Positions 8,746 through 17,584 are shown, numbered from the stretch's first letter. The stretch is DNA of 64,000 nucleotides from Candidatus Pararuminococcus gallinarum (GCA_904419775.1 CAJFSX010000002.1:1-64000), one strand, 5' to 3'. Program-made: numbers and translations. Notes: generated by a model not told the origin, from the sequence alone.

Positions 8746-11700
8746 TTATTTTCTCTTACGAGAGATTCCTATGGCGATGGCGGCACTTCCGGCTAATAAG
8801 GCCAAAGCCATGGGAATTCCACTGTTGTCACCAGAGGAAGGATTGGTCTTGCCTGTTGTAGAGGAGGATCCTCCATTGTCCTCCAAGCCGCCCTCAGGCC
8901 AGGTGAAATCGCTGCCTCCGCCGGGGATGGAAGGCTTAGCGGTGGCTGGCGGCCCCTCCGGGTCTTCCGGTTCCACCGGGATGTCTGCTTCCGCCCGGGT
9001 GACTATGAGGGTATAGACGGTTTCCTCACCGCCAGTATCCCTGACCAGGACCTGGATGGTGTTGTCTCCGACAGCCAGTGAGATATCCCCGGAGGCTGTG
9101 CCGCTGGCGACCTCAACGCCGCCGATAAAGACGCCGCCCTCCCCGGTGAAGGTGGGGGTGATGGTGATAGAATCTATATCATATCCCACAGACGCGCTGT
9201 AGTTGAGGACGTCGGAAGCAAAAGCAGGATCCAACCTGCCTTCTGAAAGCTCCAGTCCGGTGAGGGTGGCAGGATCTTCGGATTCAGGAGGCGTGGGAAG
9301 GCCCTCTGGACGGTCCATTTCCCTCCAGGTGGATTTCATGGAATAAATCTCCATGGAATCGATGGTCACATTGCCGCCGGCGGTAAAGAATTCCATGCCG
9401 GTGCTGTCGGGATCGTTGTAGTAATAGAGGTTGGAGGAAGACTCTCCATCGTTGCCGAAGACATCAATAATAGAGGTATCTACCAGGATCCGCAATTTTA
9501 CTTTGCCATCTTCCATGGGAGACAGCGCCATATCATAGATGCCGCTGACAATGTCAGGGCGTCCGTTGCTGTTGCGGTCTAAGGAGATACGCTGAGTTTC
9601 CGTGTTGTAGGTGACGACAACCTTCTGCTGTTCTTTGGTGCGAAGGTTAAACCCGAAGCTTGTTGCGCCCTCTGAAGTAAATGTGGCCTCGATATCATAA
9701 AGCTGGCCGGTAACATCCTCCAAGATATTCTCGGTGTCCGGAGTGACGGTGAGGCCTTCCGCAGAGTAGATCAAATCTTTGCGGATGGAGTCCACCTCCT
9801 CTACAGGATAAGAGTTGAGGAGATACTGTCCGTTTTCATATTTGAGGGTGGTTTCCAAGGGCAGAGACTGAGCGCCTTGCCACTGTTTGCTATCTTCTGC
9901 GCTGAGGAAATAGTCGCGCATCCAGCTGACCAGGATCCGCCTGCCCTGGGGATCGTTGTAGTAGCTCTGGGTGGCATACATCTCACCCACATACATGGGG
10001 GAGATAGCGTCGGTTTCCGCTTCGAATTTATAAAGCCCGTCTTCGTCTTTGACCAGGTCGCCCACCACATAGAAGGTGCCGCCGCCGGTATAGACCCATT
10101 TCACGTTGTCAGGATCCCCGTTGACAGGCAGCGGGAAGAAGTCGGGGCACTCGGAATGGATTTCCCCGCCGCTGGCGTAGGTGAGTTCGTCGTTGAGGGT
10201 CCATTCGATAAGGTTCTCTGAGGTGAAGATACGCCCACGGCCGCCGGCCACAATCATCAGCCAGAAGCCGCCGTTTTTATAGCTGTCATCTTCCACCCAG
10301 AGGATCTTGGGATCACGGAATCCTTCTCCGTATTTATTCCCTTTATTTTTGATGATGGGATTTCCCTCATATTTGATCCAGGTGGTACCATAATCGGTAG
10401 AATAGGCCAGGGATTGTTTCTGATTTCCGTAGGTTTCGTCGCCGCCCTGGTTGGTATAAATGGCGACCAACCGGGAAGCGGGAGGTGTGCTTTCATCAAA
10501 TAGGCCGCTGGTATTCTTTTCGTCAATGACGCCGCATCCGGACCAAATATTGCCCAGATTGTCCGCCGGAATGGCCACTGGAAGTTCCGTCCAGGCGACC
10601 AAATCCTTGGAGATGGCATGGCCCCAAGTGGTACCTTCCCCAGCAGCATACTGGTAATACAGATGATACAGGCCGGTGGTGGCGTCATACATCAGGCCGT
10701 TGGGGTCATTCATCCAGTTTGCCTCTTCCGAGAAGTGGAATTGGTTTCGGTATTTTTCGGTATAGGCGGTGGCAGGATCCTGCTGCCGCTTAACTTTAAA
10801 ATTAGTGGATGTGACAAAGCCGCTTTCCTTGTCGGCAATTGAAAGGACAAAGGAATTTTCCCCTACTTCCAGAGGAACCTCGCAGGGCTGCCCATTTTCG
10901 GCTGGGATGCCATCAATAGTAATGGTGCCCTCTCCTGAAATTGTGGGGATGAAGGTGACAGATTCAGTGTCATAAGGGACAAACCCGCGGTAGTTATAGA
11001 CGTCGGGGGAGAAAGCGGGCAATAGGTCAAAGCCCTCGGTCTCCAGCCCGGTGAGCAGGGAGATGGAGGAAGGATCCTTTTCCTCATAGTAGACGTTTTG
11101 GTAGGTGGCGGTGCAGTTATAGAGGTTGAGACCGAACACCCCCTCAGCCAGCTCGTCATTGGAGCCGGTGACGGCCAGCACGTCGTCTACATAAAGGTTG
11201 AGGGCCGGGCCGTAGGTTTCCACCCGGATGTGATAGGTGTCCTTATTTTCCGGCAGCTGATAGGTGTTGCCGATCTGGGCCTCCCCGGTGACTTCTCCCT
11301 CCGCGTTCTGGGTGAAGCGGAGGATGCGGGCGGTGCCGCCCCGGGAAAGTGTGGCAATATAATAGGCGGAATGATCTTCTTTGGCGCGGAAGATGGGGCC
11401 GCCGGCGCCGCCTCCGTTGAAGGTTAGATCCATTTCATAGACAAAGTTTTTAGCGCTGGTGGTGGAAAAGGCCGCAAAGTTGAGCGATCCAGTGCCTTGG
11501 TATCCCTCTTCCATGTTGATCCACTGGCCGGTTTGGCCCGCCCAGCCTTCAATATTGGTCTTGAAATTGGGCACAACGGGAGGTGTGTTATCCGTAAATT
11601 CGATGTTTTCAAACTTCGCGGCGCAGTTAAAGGTCATGAGCCCCACATAGCCACCGTTCAGGCGGGGATAGTTTTTCTCAATGAGACGTTCGCCATCCAC

Positions 11701-12678
11701 ATCTACATAGATATCCCCTTCAGCAGTAACCTCCACCCGCAGATGGTAAGGCTCGGTGACAGAATCGGGAAGGAAGGCATAGACCTGCAGGCCGTTTTCA
11801 GAATCCTGCCAGGTCCCTTCACAGAACAGACGGACCTGTCCGCCGCCCAGATGGACGCCGCACCAGGAGCCGCCGCTGTCGGTGGGGGAGAGGCAGTCGA
11901 AGATCAGGCCGCCAGTAGCGGCGCCGCTCAGGAAGGTGACGTCCGCCTCATACACAAAGGCTTCAGAATAAGTCTCGGAAATGACCTTGTTGTTTTTATC
12001 CGGCACCTCGGCGGGTACCTCGTTGATGGTAACCACGCCGTCATGGTCGATGGTGAAATAGTTTCCCGAAAGCTCCCCTAAGGCCTCGGAGGGCGGCGGG
12101 GTGGTGTCGGTGAACTGGATGTTCTCAAATCTTGCTTTGCTGGAATAGGTGGTGAAGCCCACATAGCCGCCTTCCAGGCCGCTGTAGGCTTTGTTGATGA
12201 CCTCCGTCCCGTCCACAGAGACGATGATGGCGGTCTGGGTGACCTCCAACCGCAGCTCATAGGGTTCCGCTGCGCCGGAGGGAATGCCTACGATCTCGTT
12301 AAGCCCGTTTTCAGTGTCGGCGTAGTTCCCTTCGCAGAAGAGCCGGACACTGCCGCTGCCGATGTGCAGGGCGCACCAGTCAGCCCCGGGATCGGTGGGG
12401 GATTTGGCGTTGAAAAGCAGGCCGCCGGTGCCGCCCTCCAAGAAGCTGAGGTCAGCCTCAAAGATAAAGGTTTCGGCATAGGTGTCGGAGATGACATAAT
12501 TGTTGCCATTGACAATGTTGGCGATGACAGCGTCTCCTTCTATGGAGTAATCCCCTGAAAAATTGCCCAGGGGGCTTTCCGCTGACGCCGTCAAGGGGAC
12601 AAACATGGTGATCACCATGCTCAACGCCAGCACCAGGGAAAACAGCCGGTTTCTTCTCCGCTTTTTCATCGGTTGCAT
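8746..12678 (-). CDS. Secreted, wall-anchored multidomain GH32 fructan hydrolase
   Basis: A 1310-residue surface enzyme of GH32, expected to hydrolyse fructans outside the cell. The ATG at 12678 sits 10 nt after AAGGAG; an upstream in-frame ATG at 12738 has no site. Signal peptide about 1-35 (KKRRRNRLFSLVLALSM), three LamG-like modules (about 20-515), a cadherin-like linker, GH32 propeller with N657-D658-P-N-G, R788-D789-P790 and E843 in SECPD all intact, beta-sandwich, a PF12733-type cadherin-like repeat (about 1145-1235), a Gly/Ser/Thr/Pro linker, and a sorting-like tail NPSSG (1279-1283), hydrophobic span and SRKRK end. It is a paralogue of the protein ending the left edge. No fructan transporter or regulator is nearby. 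Confidence 0.95.
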   Translation of the reverse strand: MQPMKKRRRNRLFSLVLALSMVITMFVPLTASAESPLGNFSGDYSIEGDAVIANIVNGNNYVISDTYAETFIFEADLSFLEGGTGGLLFNAKSPTDPGADWCALHIGSGSVRLFCEGNYADTENGLNEIVGIPSGAAEPYELRLEVTQTAIIVSVDGTEVINKAYSGLEGGYVGFTTYSSKARFENIQFTDTTPPPSEALGELSGNYFTIDHDGVVTINEVPAEVPDKNNKVISETYSEAFVYEADVTFLSGAATGGLIFDCLSPTDSGGSWCGVHLGGGQVRLFCEGTWQDSENGLQVYAFLPDSVTEPYHLRVEVTAEGDIYVDVDGERLIEKNYPRLNGGYVGLMTFNCAAKFENIEFTDNTPPVVPNFKTNIEGWAGQTGQWINMEEGYQGTGSLNFAAFSTTSAKNFVYEMDLTFNGGGAGGPIFRAKEDHSAYYIATLSRGGTARILRFTQNAEGEVTGEAQIGNTYQLPENKDTYHIRVETYGPALNLYVDDVLAVTGSNDELAEGVFGLNLYNCTATYQNVYYEEKDPSSISLLTGLETEGFDLLPAFSPDVYNYRGFVPYDTESVTFIPTISGEGTITIDGIPAENGQPCEVPLEVGENSFVLSIADKESGFVTSTNFKVKRQQDPATAYTEKYRNQFHFSEEANWMNDPNGLMYDATTGLYHLYYQYAAGEGTTWGHAISKDLVAWTELPVAIPADNLGNIWSGCGVIDEKNTSGLFDESTPPASRLVAIYTNQGGDETYGNQKQSLAYSTDYGTTWIKYEGNPIIKNKGNKYGEGFRDPKILWVEDDSYKNGGFWLMIVAGGRGRIFTSENLIEWTLNDELTYASGGEIHSECPDFFPLPVNGDPDNVKWVYTGGGTFYVVGDLVKDEDGLYKFEAETDAISPMYVGEMYATQSYYNDPQGRRILVSWMRDYFLSAEDSKQWQGAQSLPLETTLKYENGQYLLNSYPVEEVDSIRKDLIYSAEGLTVTPDTENILEDVTGQLYDIEATFTSEGATSFGFNLRTKEQQKVVVTYNTETQRISLDRNSNGRPDIVSGIYDMALSPMEDGKVKLRILVDTSIIDVFGNDGESSSNLYYYNDPDSTGMEFFTAGGNVTIDSMEIYSMKSTWREMDRPEGLPTPPESEDPATLTGLELSEGRLDPAFASDVLNYSASVGYDIDSITITPTFTGEGGVFIGGVEVASGTASGDISLAVGDNTIQVLVRDTGGEETVYTLIVTRAEADIPVEPEDPEGPPATAKPSIPGGGSDFTWPEGGLEDNGGSSSTTGKTNPSSGDNSGIPMALALLAGSAAIAIGISRKRK

Positions 12679-12781
12679 TTGCACTTCACTCCTTCTTCTC
12701 TCCAGATGCTTGTGAAGACAATGGGATAGAGGCTTCATGACTTTTTTAAAGCATAATAATCTTCACAATTACTTAATTATA

Positions 12782-12810
12782 ATCATATCACTTTCCAAAA
12801 TAAGGTTCAA
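12782..12810 (-). promoter_or_regulatory. Promoter of the second GH32 gene
   Basis: On the minus strand TTGAAC (12805-12810), 17-nt spacer, TATGAT (12782-12787). The surrounding 12740-13030 divergent gap is AT-rich; on the plus strand only a TATAAT (13012-13017) without a clear -35 is seen for the yjbQ pair. Confidence 0.6.
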
Positions 12811-13045
12811 TAAAAGAAAAAGTTGTTTATAATTTTTGTACAATTAGTGAAACAAATCTAGGGATAATCTCGCAATAAGAAAGAATCATTAAAAAAAGAT
12901 GTCTATAGTTTTGTGAATTTGACTTAAAAACAAAGCAAAATGTTTTAGAAATGCGTACAACCTTCCTTCCCGGCAATGAAAGACACACCTATGGGGAATG
13001 AAACAAATATGATATAATTATCCCAATAGGGAAAGGAGAATGACA

Positions 13046-13462
13046 ATGAAATCTTATCGGAAAGAACTGCATTTTCACCTGCCGACCCGGCGGGGAATTG
13101 TCAATATTACCCCCCAGGTAGAGCAGGCCCTGCGGGAAAGCGGCATCAAAGAGGGGCTGTGCCTGGTCAACGCCATGAATATCACCGCCAGTGTTTTTAT
13201 CAACGACGATGAAAGCGGCCTCCACCATGACTATGAGGTCTGGCTGGAAAAATTGGCGCCGGAAAAGCCCTACAGTCAGTACCGGCACAATGGCTTTGAA
13301 GACAACGGCGACGCCCATCTCAAACGGACCATCATGGGCCGGGAAGTGGTGGTAGCCGTGACAGATGGCCGGCTGGATTTCGGCACCTGGGAGCAGATTT
13401 TCTACTTTGAGTTTGACGGAAAGCGGGACAAACATGCCCTCATCAAAATCATTGGGGAATAG
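13046..13462 (+). CDS. YjbQ/UPF0047 family protein, first paralogue
   Basis: A 138-residue YjbQ family (COG0432) protein; members form a small beta-rich trimer with metal-like His/Glu pocket, and some complement thiamine-phosphate synthase defects, but the true reaction is unresolved. ATG at 13046 is 7 nt from AGGAG; the ATG at 13040 is too close. It belongs to the subgroup with [22 protein letters not shown], then RHN...[36 protein letters not shown]. At residue 45 the first motif reads NAMNITAS where I recall a His (NAMHITAS) in relatives, so a pocket residue may be lost. The second paralogue starts 10 nt downstream in the same operon. Confidence 0.9.
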   Translation: MKSYRKELHFHLPTRRGIVNITPQVEQALRESGIKEGLCLVNAMNITASVFINDDESGLHHDYEVWLEKLAPEKPYSQYRHNGFEDNGDAHLKRTIMGREVVVAVTDGRLDFGTWEQIFYFEFDGKRDKHALIKIIGE

Positions 13463-13472
13463 GGGGAGCGAC

Positions 13473-13868
13473 ATGATCTATGAATTCACACTGACTACAC
13501 GGCGGCAGCAGATGGCGGACATTACCCGGCAGGTCTCCCAGGGGGTGGCGCAAAGCGGTATCCAGGATGGCATCTGCGTGGTCTATTCCCCCCACACCAC
13601 AGCGGGTATCACCATCAATGAAAATTCCGACCCGGATGTGGTCAGCGATCTGCTCTTTGCGCTGGATCAAACCTATCCTGACCGTCCGGAATTTGGGCAT
13701 GTGGAGGGCAATTCTGCCGCCCACCTAAAAGCGGGGGTAATGGGATCCAGCGCTACCCTGCTCATCGAAAAGGGACAGCTGGTGCTGGGAACCTGGCAGG
13801 CCGTATATTTCTGCGAATTTGACGGCCCCCGTCACCGCCGTTTTTATGTCAAGGTTCTGGGCAAATAA
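13473..13868 (+). CDS. yjbQ: YjbQ/UPF0047 family protein, second paralogue
   Basis: A 131-residue protein of the classical YjbQ type, with ATG at 13473 behind GGGGGAG. It keeps the full signature: SPHTTAGITINENSDPDV (His present), FGHVEGNSAAHLKAGVMG and LVLGTWQAVYFCEFDGPRHR. The neighbouring first paralogue is of the other COG0432 subgroup, so this is probably an old gene pair and not a recent duplication. The products may form a hetero-oligomer; that is inference. The 3' end converges on and overlaps the small gene at 13844. Confidence 0.92.
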   Translation: MIYEFTLTTRRQQMADITRQVSQGVAQSGIQDGICVVYSPHTTAGITINENSDPDVVSDLLFALDQTYPDRPEFGHVEGNSAAHLKAGVMGSSATLLIEKGQLVLGTWQAVYFCEFDGPRHRRFYVKVLGK

Positions 13869-14059
13869 AAAAACTTCAAGGCAAAACAAAAAGGCTGGCC
13901 GAAATCATCGTTTCGTCCAACCTTTTTGCGCTTGTATGCTTTTGGATTTTCGGGCCGGCGGGTGACGGGGCTAAAATCTCCCCAGGTCTTTCTGCGGGCT
14001 TTGTACCATTCCCTCTGCTGACGCTTGCTCCGCTTTTCCAGCGGTACAAATTTTTTCAT
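13844..14059 (-). CDS. Small basic conserved protein (MKKFVPLEKRSKRQ family)
   Basis: A 71-residue highly basic protein starting at ATG 14059 behind AAAGGA. The first 50 residues (MKKFVPLEKRSKRQQREWY, WGDFSPVTRRPENPKAY) resemble a short conserved Clostridia protein of unknown role, recalled from memory. Homologues I recall end soon after the KAYKRKK segment; here the frame continues across a terminator-like hairpin and 25 nt into the opposing yjbQ gene before its stop, giving a Phe-rich tail (FGQPFCFALKFFYLP). The tail may be read-through of a lost stop. The basic charge suggests nucleic-acid or ribosome contact, which is only a guess. Confidence 0.6.
   Translation of the reverse strand: MKKFVPLEKRSKRQQREWYKARRKTWGDFSPVTRRPENPKAYKRKKVGRNDDFGQPFCFALKFFYLPRTLT
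13888..13927. terminator. Bidirectional terminator-like hairpin inside the 3' end of the small basic gene
   Basis: 17-nt arms (13888-13904 and 13911-13927) with two mismatches; A run at one end and T run at the other. It probably ends the yjbQ operon and the opposing transcript. Confidence 0.65.
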
Positions 14060-14121
14060 ATCAATCATCCTTTCGAAAGGACAGTATACCACAGAAAGAG
14101 CCCAGTGTCATCCGCCAGATT

Positions 14122-14871
14122 TTACAGGACCTGGGCTTGTTTTACATAGGCGGCAATGGCTGCGCTGAGAAATGCGGCGGTTCCCGCCCCATAACGGCTG
14201 TCAATGTTTTGGAGGAAGCGCTCATCCTCCGTGTACATCTGGCCCAAGCCAGCTAAGATTTCCGGGGTGCAGTCATAGTAGTACCGGCTCAGGTGATCCT
14301 GCCAGCGGCCTACCAGCGCTTGGGCTTCGGGGGCATCGGGGGATTGTTGCATGTGACGGTGAAAGCCGGAAAAGATCTCGTCCATCTCCTGCTGAATAGA
14401 CTGCCACTGGGCATCTGTGTAGCCCTGCGCCTTTTTCTGGCTTTGAGCAAAGGCTGGGGTGGAACCCCAACGCTCTTTTGCCTCGGCCGCGTATTTTTCC
14501 TTAGCGGCCTGGATTTCACTTTGATCAAACGGTTTCATATCTTGTATGTTCTCTCCTCTCAGAATGCGGTCGATAAGGCCGATGAGCCTCTCCAGCCGCT
14601 GCTGTTTCAGGCACAGCAGCGCCCGGTGATTTTTCAGCGCCTTGGTTTCGTCAAAGGAGGGGTCAGAAAGGATTTCCCCGATTTTTTTCAGAGGAAAATC
14701 CAACTCCCGGAAAAAGAGAATCTGCCGCAGACGGGAGAGGGCCGCGTCGTCATACAACCGGTATCCCGCCTGGGTGGTTTTGGTGGGGGAAAGCAGTCCG
14801 ATTTCATCATAATAGTGCAGTGTGCGCACACTGACTCCAGAAAGACGGGATACCTCTTTGACCGTTCTCAT
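14122..14871 (-). CDS. MerR family regulator with TipAS effector domain
   Basis: A 249-residue transcription activator. ATG at 14871 follows AAAGGAGGG. Residues 1-70 are the MerR winged helix (MRTVKEVSRLSGVSVRTLHY, YDEIGLLSPTKTTQAGYRLY), then a dimerising helix with a short LERLIGLIDRIL coil, and residues about 120-249 form a TipAS-like helical domain (KERWGSTPAFAQSQKK, DDEIFSGFHRHM-type helices, RYYYDCTPEILAGLGQMY). TipAS domains bind thiopeptide and other amphipathic compounds, then activate efflux or self genes. Its own promoter at 14961-14991 has the 19-bp spacer such regulators untwist, indicating autoregulation. No transporter lies next to it; targets are unknown. Confidence 0.92.
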   Translation of the reverse strand: MRTVKEVSRLSGVSVRTLHYYDEIGLLSPTKTTQAGYRLYDDAALSRLRQILFFRELDFPLKKIGEILSDPSFDETKALKNHRALLCLKQQRLERLIGLIDRILRGENIQDMKPFDQSEIQAAKEKYAAEAKERWGSTPAFAQSQKKAQGYTDAQWQSIQQEMDEIFSGFHRHMQQSPDAPEAQALVGRWQDHLSRYYYDCTPEILAGLGQMYTEDERFLQNIDSRYGAGTAAFLSAAIAAYVKQAQVL

Positions 14872-14960
14872 CGCAAGCCCTCCTTTGTCTGGCTCGTATG
14901 GCATTTGCAAATGGGCGGTATTCCGCCCGCCGCCGGCAATACCAGCGGCCCCATATCCAT

Positions 14961-14991
14961 AGCATACCCTATAACGTAAGGGGAGAGTCAA
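14961..14991 (-). promoter_or_regulatory. MerR-type promoter/operator of the TipAS regulator
   Basis: Minus strand TTGACT (14986-14991), a 19-nt spacer (14967-14985) with outer dyad CCCT...AGGG, and TATGCT (14961-14966). An over-long spacer with an internal dyad is the hallmark of MerR-activated promoters. Confidence 0.8.
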
Positions 14992-15083
14992 TAGGATTTG
15001 ACAAAAAATTGAGAGAAATTATACCTGATCCGGAAAGATCAGCCCCGGGCGACAGGATAAAATAGACAGAAAGGGGAATGAAG

Positions 15084-15797
15084 ATGGCTGGCTGGAATCC
15101 CTGGCACGGCTGCCACAAGATAAGTCCCGGCTGCCAGCACTGTTATGTTTACCGGATGGATGCAAATTATGGCCGGGACAGTTCGGTTGTCACCCAGACC
15201 GCGGCCTTCCGCCTTCCGGTGCAGAAAAAACGGAATGGGGAATACAAAATCCCTCCGGGAGAGCTGGTGTACACCTGCTTTTCTTCCGACTTTTTTGTTC
15301 CCGACGCCGATCCTTGGAGAAAGGAAGCTTGGGAGATGATCGCCCAGCGGCGGGATCTTCACTTTCTCATGATTACCAAGAGGATCGACCGGCTTTCCAT
15401 CTGCCTGCCGGAGGACTGGGGCGAGGGCTATGAACATGTGACCATCTGCTGCACGGTAGAAAATCAAGATCGGGCGGACTACCGTCTCCCCATCTATCGG
15501 GAAGCGCCTATCCGGCACAAGATCATCATCTGTGAGCCGCTGCTGGAGAGAATCAATCTCCGGCCCTATCTGGGGCCTTGGGTAGAGGAGCTGGTGGCGG
15601 GGGGAGAGTCGGGCAACGATGCCCGCCCCTGTGATTTCGACTGGATTTTGGACCTGCGGGGCCAGTGTATCAAAGAGGCAATCCCTTTTCACTTTAAACA
15701 AACAGGGGCACGGCTGATCAAAGATGGGCGCATGTACCGGATTCAGAGGCAATATCAGCACAGCCAAGCGGAAAAAGCAGGCATCGATTACCCCTAA
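15084..15797 (+). CDS. DUF5131 (phage Gp37/Gp68-like) radical-SAM-type protein
   Basis: A 237-residue protein of the Gp37/Gp68 family (PF07505/DUF5131), found in phages and scattered in bacteria. ATG at 15084 is spaced 7 nt from AAGGGG; an ATG at 15078 is too close. It opens with GWNPWHGCHKISPGCQHCYV, a cysteine cluster (C-x6-C-x2-C) reminiscent of a radical SAM iron-sulfur site, then LVYTCFSSDFFVPDADPWR, LHFLMITKRIDR, CTVENQDRADYRLP and ELVAGGESGNDARPCDF, the usual conserved blocks. Reaction unknown. It is followed 27 nt on by a flavodoxin, a plausible electron donor, and the two are probably co-transcribed. Confidence 0.87.
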   Translation: MAGWNPWHGCHKISPGCQHCYVYRMDANYGRDSSVVTQTAAFRLPVQKKRNGEYKIPPGELVYTCFSSDFFVPDADPWRKEAWEMIAQRRDLHFLMITKRIDRLSICLPEDWGEGYEHVTICCTVENQDRADYRLPIYREAPIRHKIIICEPLLERINLRPYLGPWVEELVAGGESGNDARPCDFDWILDLRGQCIKEAIPFHFKQTGARLIKDGRMYRIQRQYQHSQAEKAGIDYP

Positions 15798-15824
15798 GAC
15801 CATGACGAACGGAGGCAGATCCAG

Positions 15825-16244
15825 ATGAAAACAGCGGTAGTATACGCATCCATGACTGGAAAAACCAAAAAGGTGGCAAACGCCATGGCGGCAGCCCTGG
15901 GGGTGAAGGCGGTACCGGTGAAAGAGGCGGCACAGTGTAAAGAAGCGGACCTGCTTTTCTTAGGCAGCGGTATCTATGGCGGAAAGCTTTCTCCCGAGCT
16001 TTTGGAATTTGCTAAAACGCTGCAGCCGGATCGGGTGAAAAAGGTAGCGCTGTTTCACCTGAGCGCTACGGAAGCAGCAGCTCCGCTGGATCTGCGGGAC
16101 ATCCTGACCCAGCAGGGCATCCCGGTAGAGGAAGAAGAATTTTCCTGCGCGGGGAGCTTCCTGTTTTTTATGCGGATGGGTCATCCCACCAAGGAGGAGC
16201 TGGCCGCCGCCAGGGACTTTGCGGCCCGCTGCGCCAAAGGGTAG
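15825..16244 (+). CDS. Flavodoxin-domain protein
   Basis: A 139-residue single-domain flavodoxin-like FMN protein expected to carry electrons in the cytosol. It starts at ATG 15825 after GGAGG. The phosphate-binding loop reads YASMTGKTKKVA (residues 7-18) and the second FMN loop is LGSGIYGGKLSPEL. It ends in a short amphipathic helix. It follows the DUF5131 gene and is closed by a strong terminator, so the pair forms a small operon; supplying electrons to the upstream Fe-S-like protein is an inference. Confidence 0.88.
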   Translation: MKTAVVYASMTGKTKKVANAMAAALGVKAVPVKEAAQCKEADLLFLGSGIYGGKLSPELLEFAKTLQPDRVKKVALFHLSATEAAAPLDLRDILTQQGIPVEEEEFSCAGSFLFFMRMGHPTKEELAAARDFAARCAKG

Positions 16245-16264
16245 ATCTCTACTGCTACACAATA

Positions 16265-16305
16265 AAAAAGCCATTGACTTTTTAAGTCAATGGCTTTTTG
16301 TTTTT
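16265..16305. terminator. Bidirectional terminator (flavodoxin / alcohol dehydrogenase)
   Basis: Perfect 16-bp arms (16265-16280, 16284-16299) with A and T runs and a TTT loop between converging genes. Confidence 0.9.
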
Positions 16306-16311
16306 GGGAGA

Positions 16312-17496
16312 TTATCTGCAGGCCAGGCGATAGATGGCCGCGCAGGATTCCTCGGTCATGGGGAGGTAAGCGCCGATCTTGCGCTGACCCAGGTGCAGGT
16401 TCTTCACCAGGGTGGGGATATCCTCCTCCTTGGCGCCTAGTTCCGCAAAGCTGGTGGGCATGCCCAGGGAGCTCCAGAACCGGCGCAGGGCGTCGATGCC
16501 CTCTTTAGCGGTGTTCTCCGGATGGGCAAAGTCCATCTGGCATCCAAAGACCCGGACTGCCATCTGAGCGATGCGGGTGGCCTCGTGGTGCTGGGAAACG
16601 TATTCCATCCAGGCCGGGCAGATAACAGCTAGGCCCGCGCCGTGGGCACAGTCATAGAGGGCGGAGAGCTCATGCTCAATGTTGTGACTGGCCCAGTCCT
16701 CCTCCCGGCCGGCACCGCAGATACCGTTATGGGCCACAGTTCCTGCCCACATAATATTGGCCCGTGCTTCGTAATCGTTGGGGTTAGCGATAACTTTCGG
16801 AGCTTCCTTGACCATGGTCAAAAGGACAGCCTCGCAGAGCCTGTCAGTGATTTCCACATCGGGGGTGTTGGTGAAATAGCGCTCCATGACGTGAACCATA
16901 ATGTCCACTACGCCGCAGGCCGTTTGATAGGGAGGCAGGGTCATGGTGAGCTCCGGGTTCATGATGGAAAACTTGGGACGCAGGGCGGGGCTGCCAGCCC
17001 CCCGCTTGACCATGCCCTCCTCCCGGGTGATCACGGTGTCGCCGGAACCCTCGCTGCCCGCCGCGGCGATGGTGAGGACGGTGGCTACGGGAAGGGCGGT
17101 TTCGATGGCGGGACGGGCGCCCTGATCGTCATAGAAGTCCCAGAAATCCCCATCATAGGGGACGCCGGCGGCAATGGCTTTGGCCGAATCAATGGCGCTG
17201 CCGCCGCCTACAGCCACGATAAAATCTACTTTTTCCTTGCGGCACAGCTCGATGCCCTCATAGACAAGGCCGCTGCGGGGATTGGGCTGTACGCCGCCCA
17301 AGGTGATATAGAAAATACCTTCCTTCTCCAAAGAACTCTTAACCCGGTCAATCAGACCGCTTTTCACAGCGCTGCCACCACCATAATGGATGAGCACTCT
17401 GGTGCCGCCGAATTTTTTGACATAGGCGCCTGTATTGTTTTCTTCACCTTTTCCAAAGACAAACATGGTGGGACTGTAAAAGGTAAAATTATTCAT
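16312..17496 (-). CDS. Iron-containing alcohol dehydrogenase (butanol dehydrogenase type)
   Basis: A 394-residue group III alcohol dehydrogenase that interconverts aldehydes and alcohols with NAD(P)H in fermentation. ATG at 17496 is preceded by GGAAAGGAAG. The N-terminal Rossmann-like part has VAVGGGSAIDSAKAIAAGV; the metal site is formed by GVVDIMVHVMER (Asp and His) and the two His of SHNIEHELSALYDCAHGAGL. It matches the BdhA/YugJ subgroup (NNFTFYSPTMFVFGKGEE start) rather than the AdhE type. It is transcribed alone from a sigma-A promoter. Substrate range cannot be read from sequence. Confidence 0.93.
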   Translation of the reverse strand: MNNFTFYSPTMFVFGKGEENNTGAYVKKFGGTRVLIHYGGGSAVKSGLIDRVKSSLEKEGIFYITLGGVQPNPRSGLVYEGIELCRKEKVDFIVAVGGGSAIDSAKAIAAGVPYDGDFWDFYDDQGARPAIETALPVATVLTIAAAGSEGSGDTVITREEGMVKRGAGSPALRPKFSIMNPELTMTLPPYQTACGVVDIMVHVMERYFTNTPDVEITDRLCEAVLLTMVKEAPKVIANPNDYEARANIMWAGTVAHNGICGAGREEDWASHNIEHELSALYDCAHGAGLAVICPAWMEYVSQHHEATRIAQMAVRVFGCQMDFAHPENTAKEGIDALRRFWSSLGMPTSFAELGAKEEDIPTLVKNLHLGQRKIGAYLPMTEESCAAIYRLACR

Positions 17497-17554
17497 TTTC
17501 TTCTTCCTTTCCTCATCGGTTTTAAATGAAACGGTCAATTGCCGTAACAGCTTT

Positions 17555-17584
17555 ATTATAACAAGGAAGCCGATATGATGGCAA
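17555..17584 (-). promoter_or_regulatory. Promoter of the alcohol dehydrogenase gene
   Basis: Minus strand TTGCCA (17579-17584), 18-nt spacer, TATAAT (17555-17560). Confidence 0.6.
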
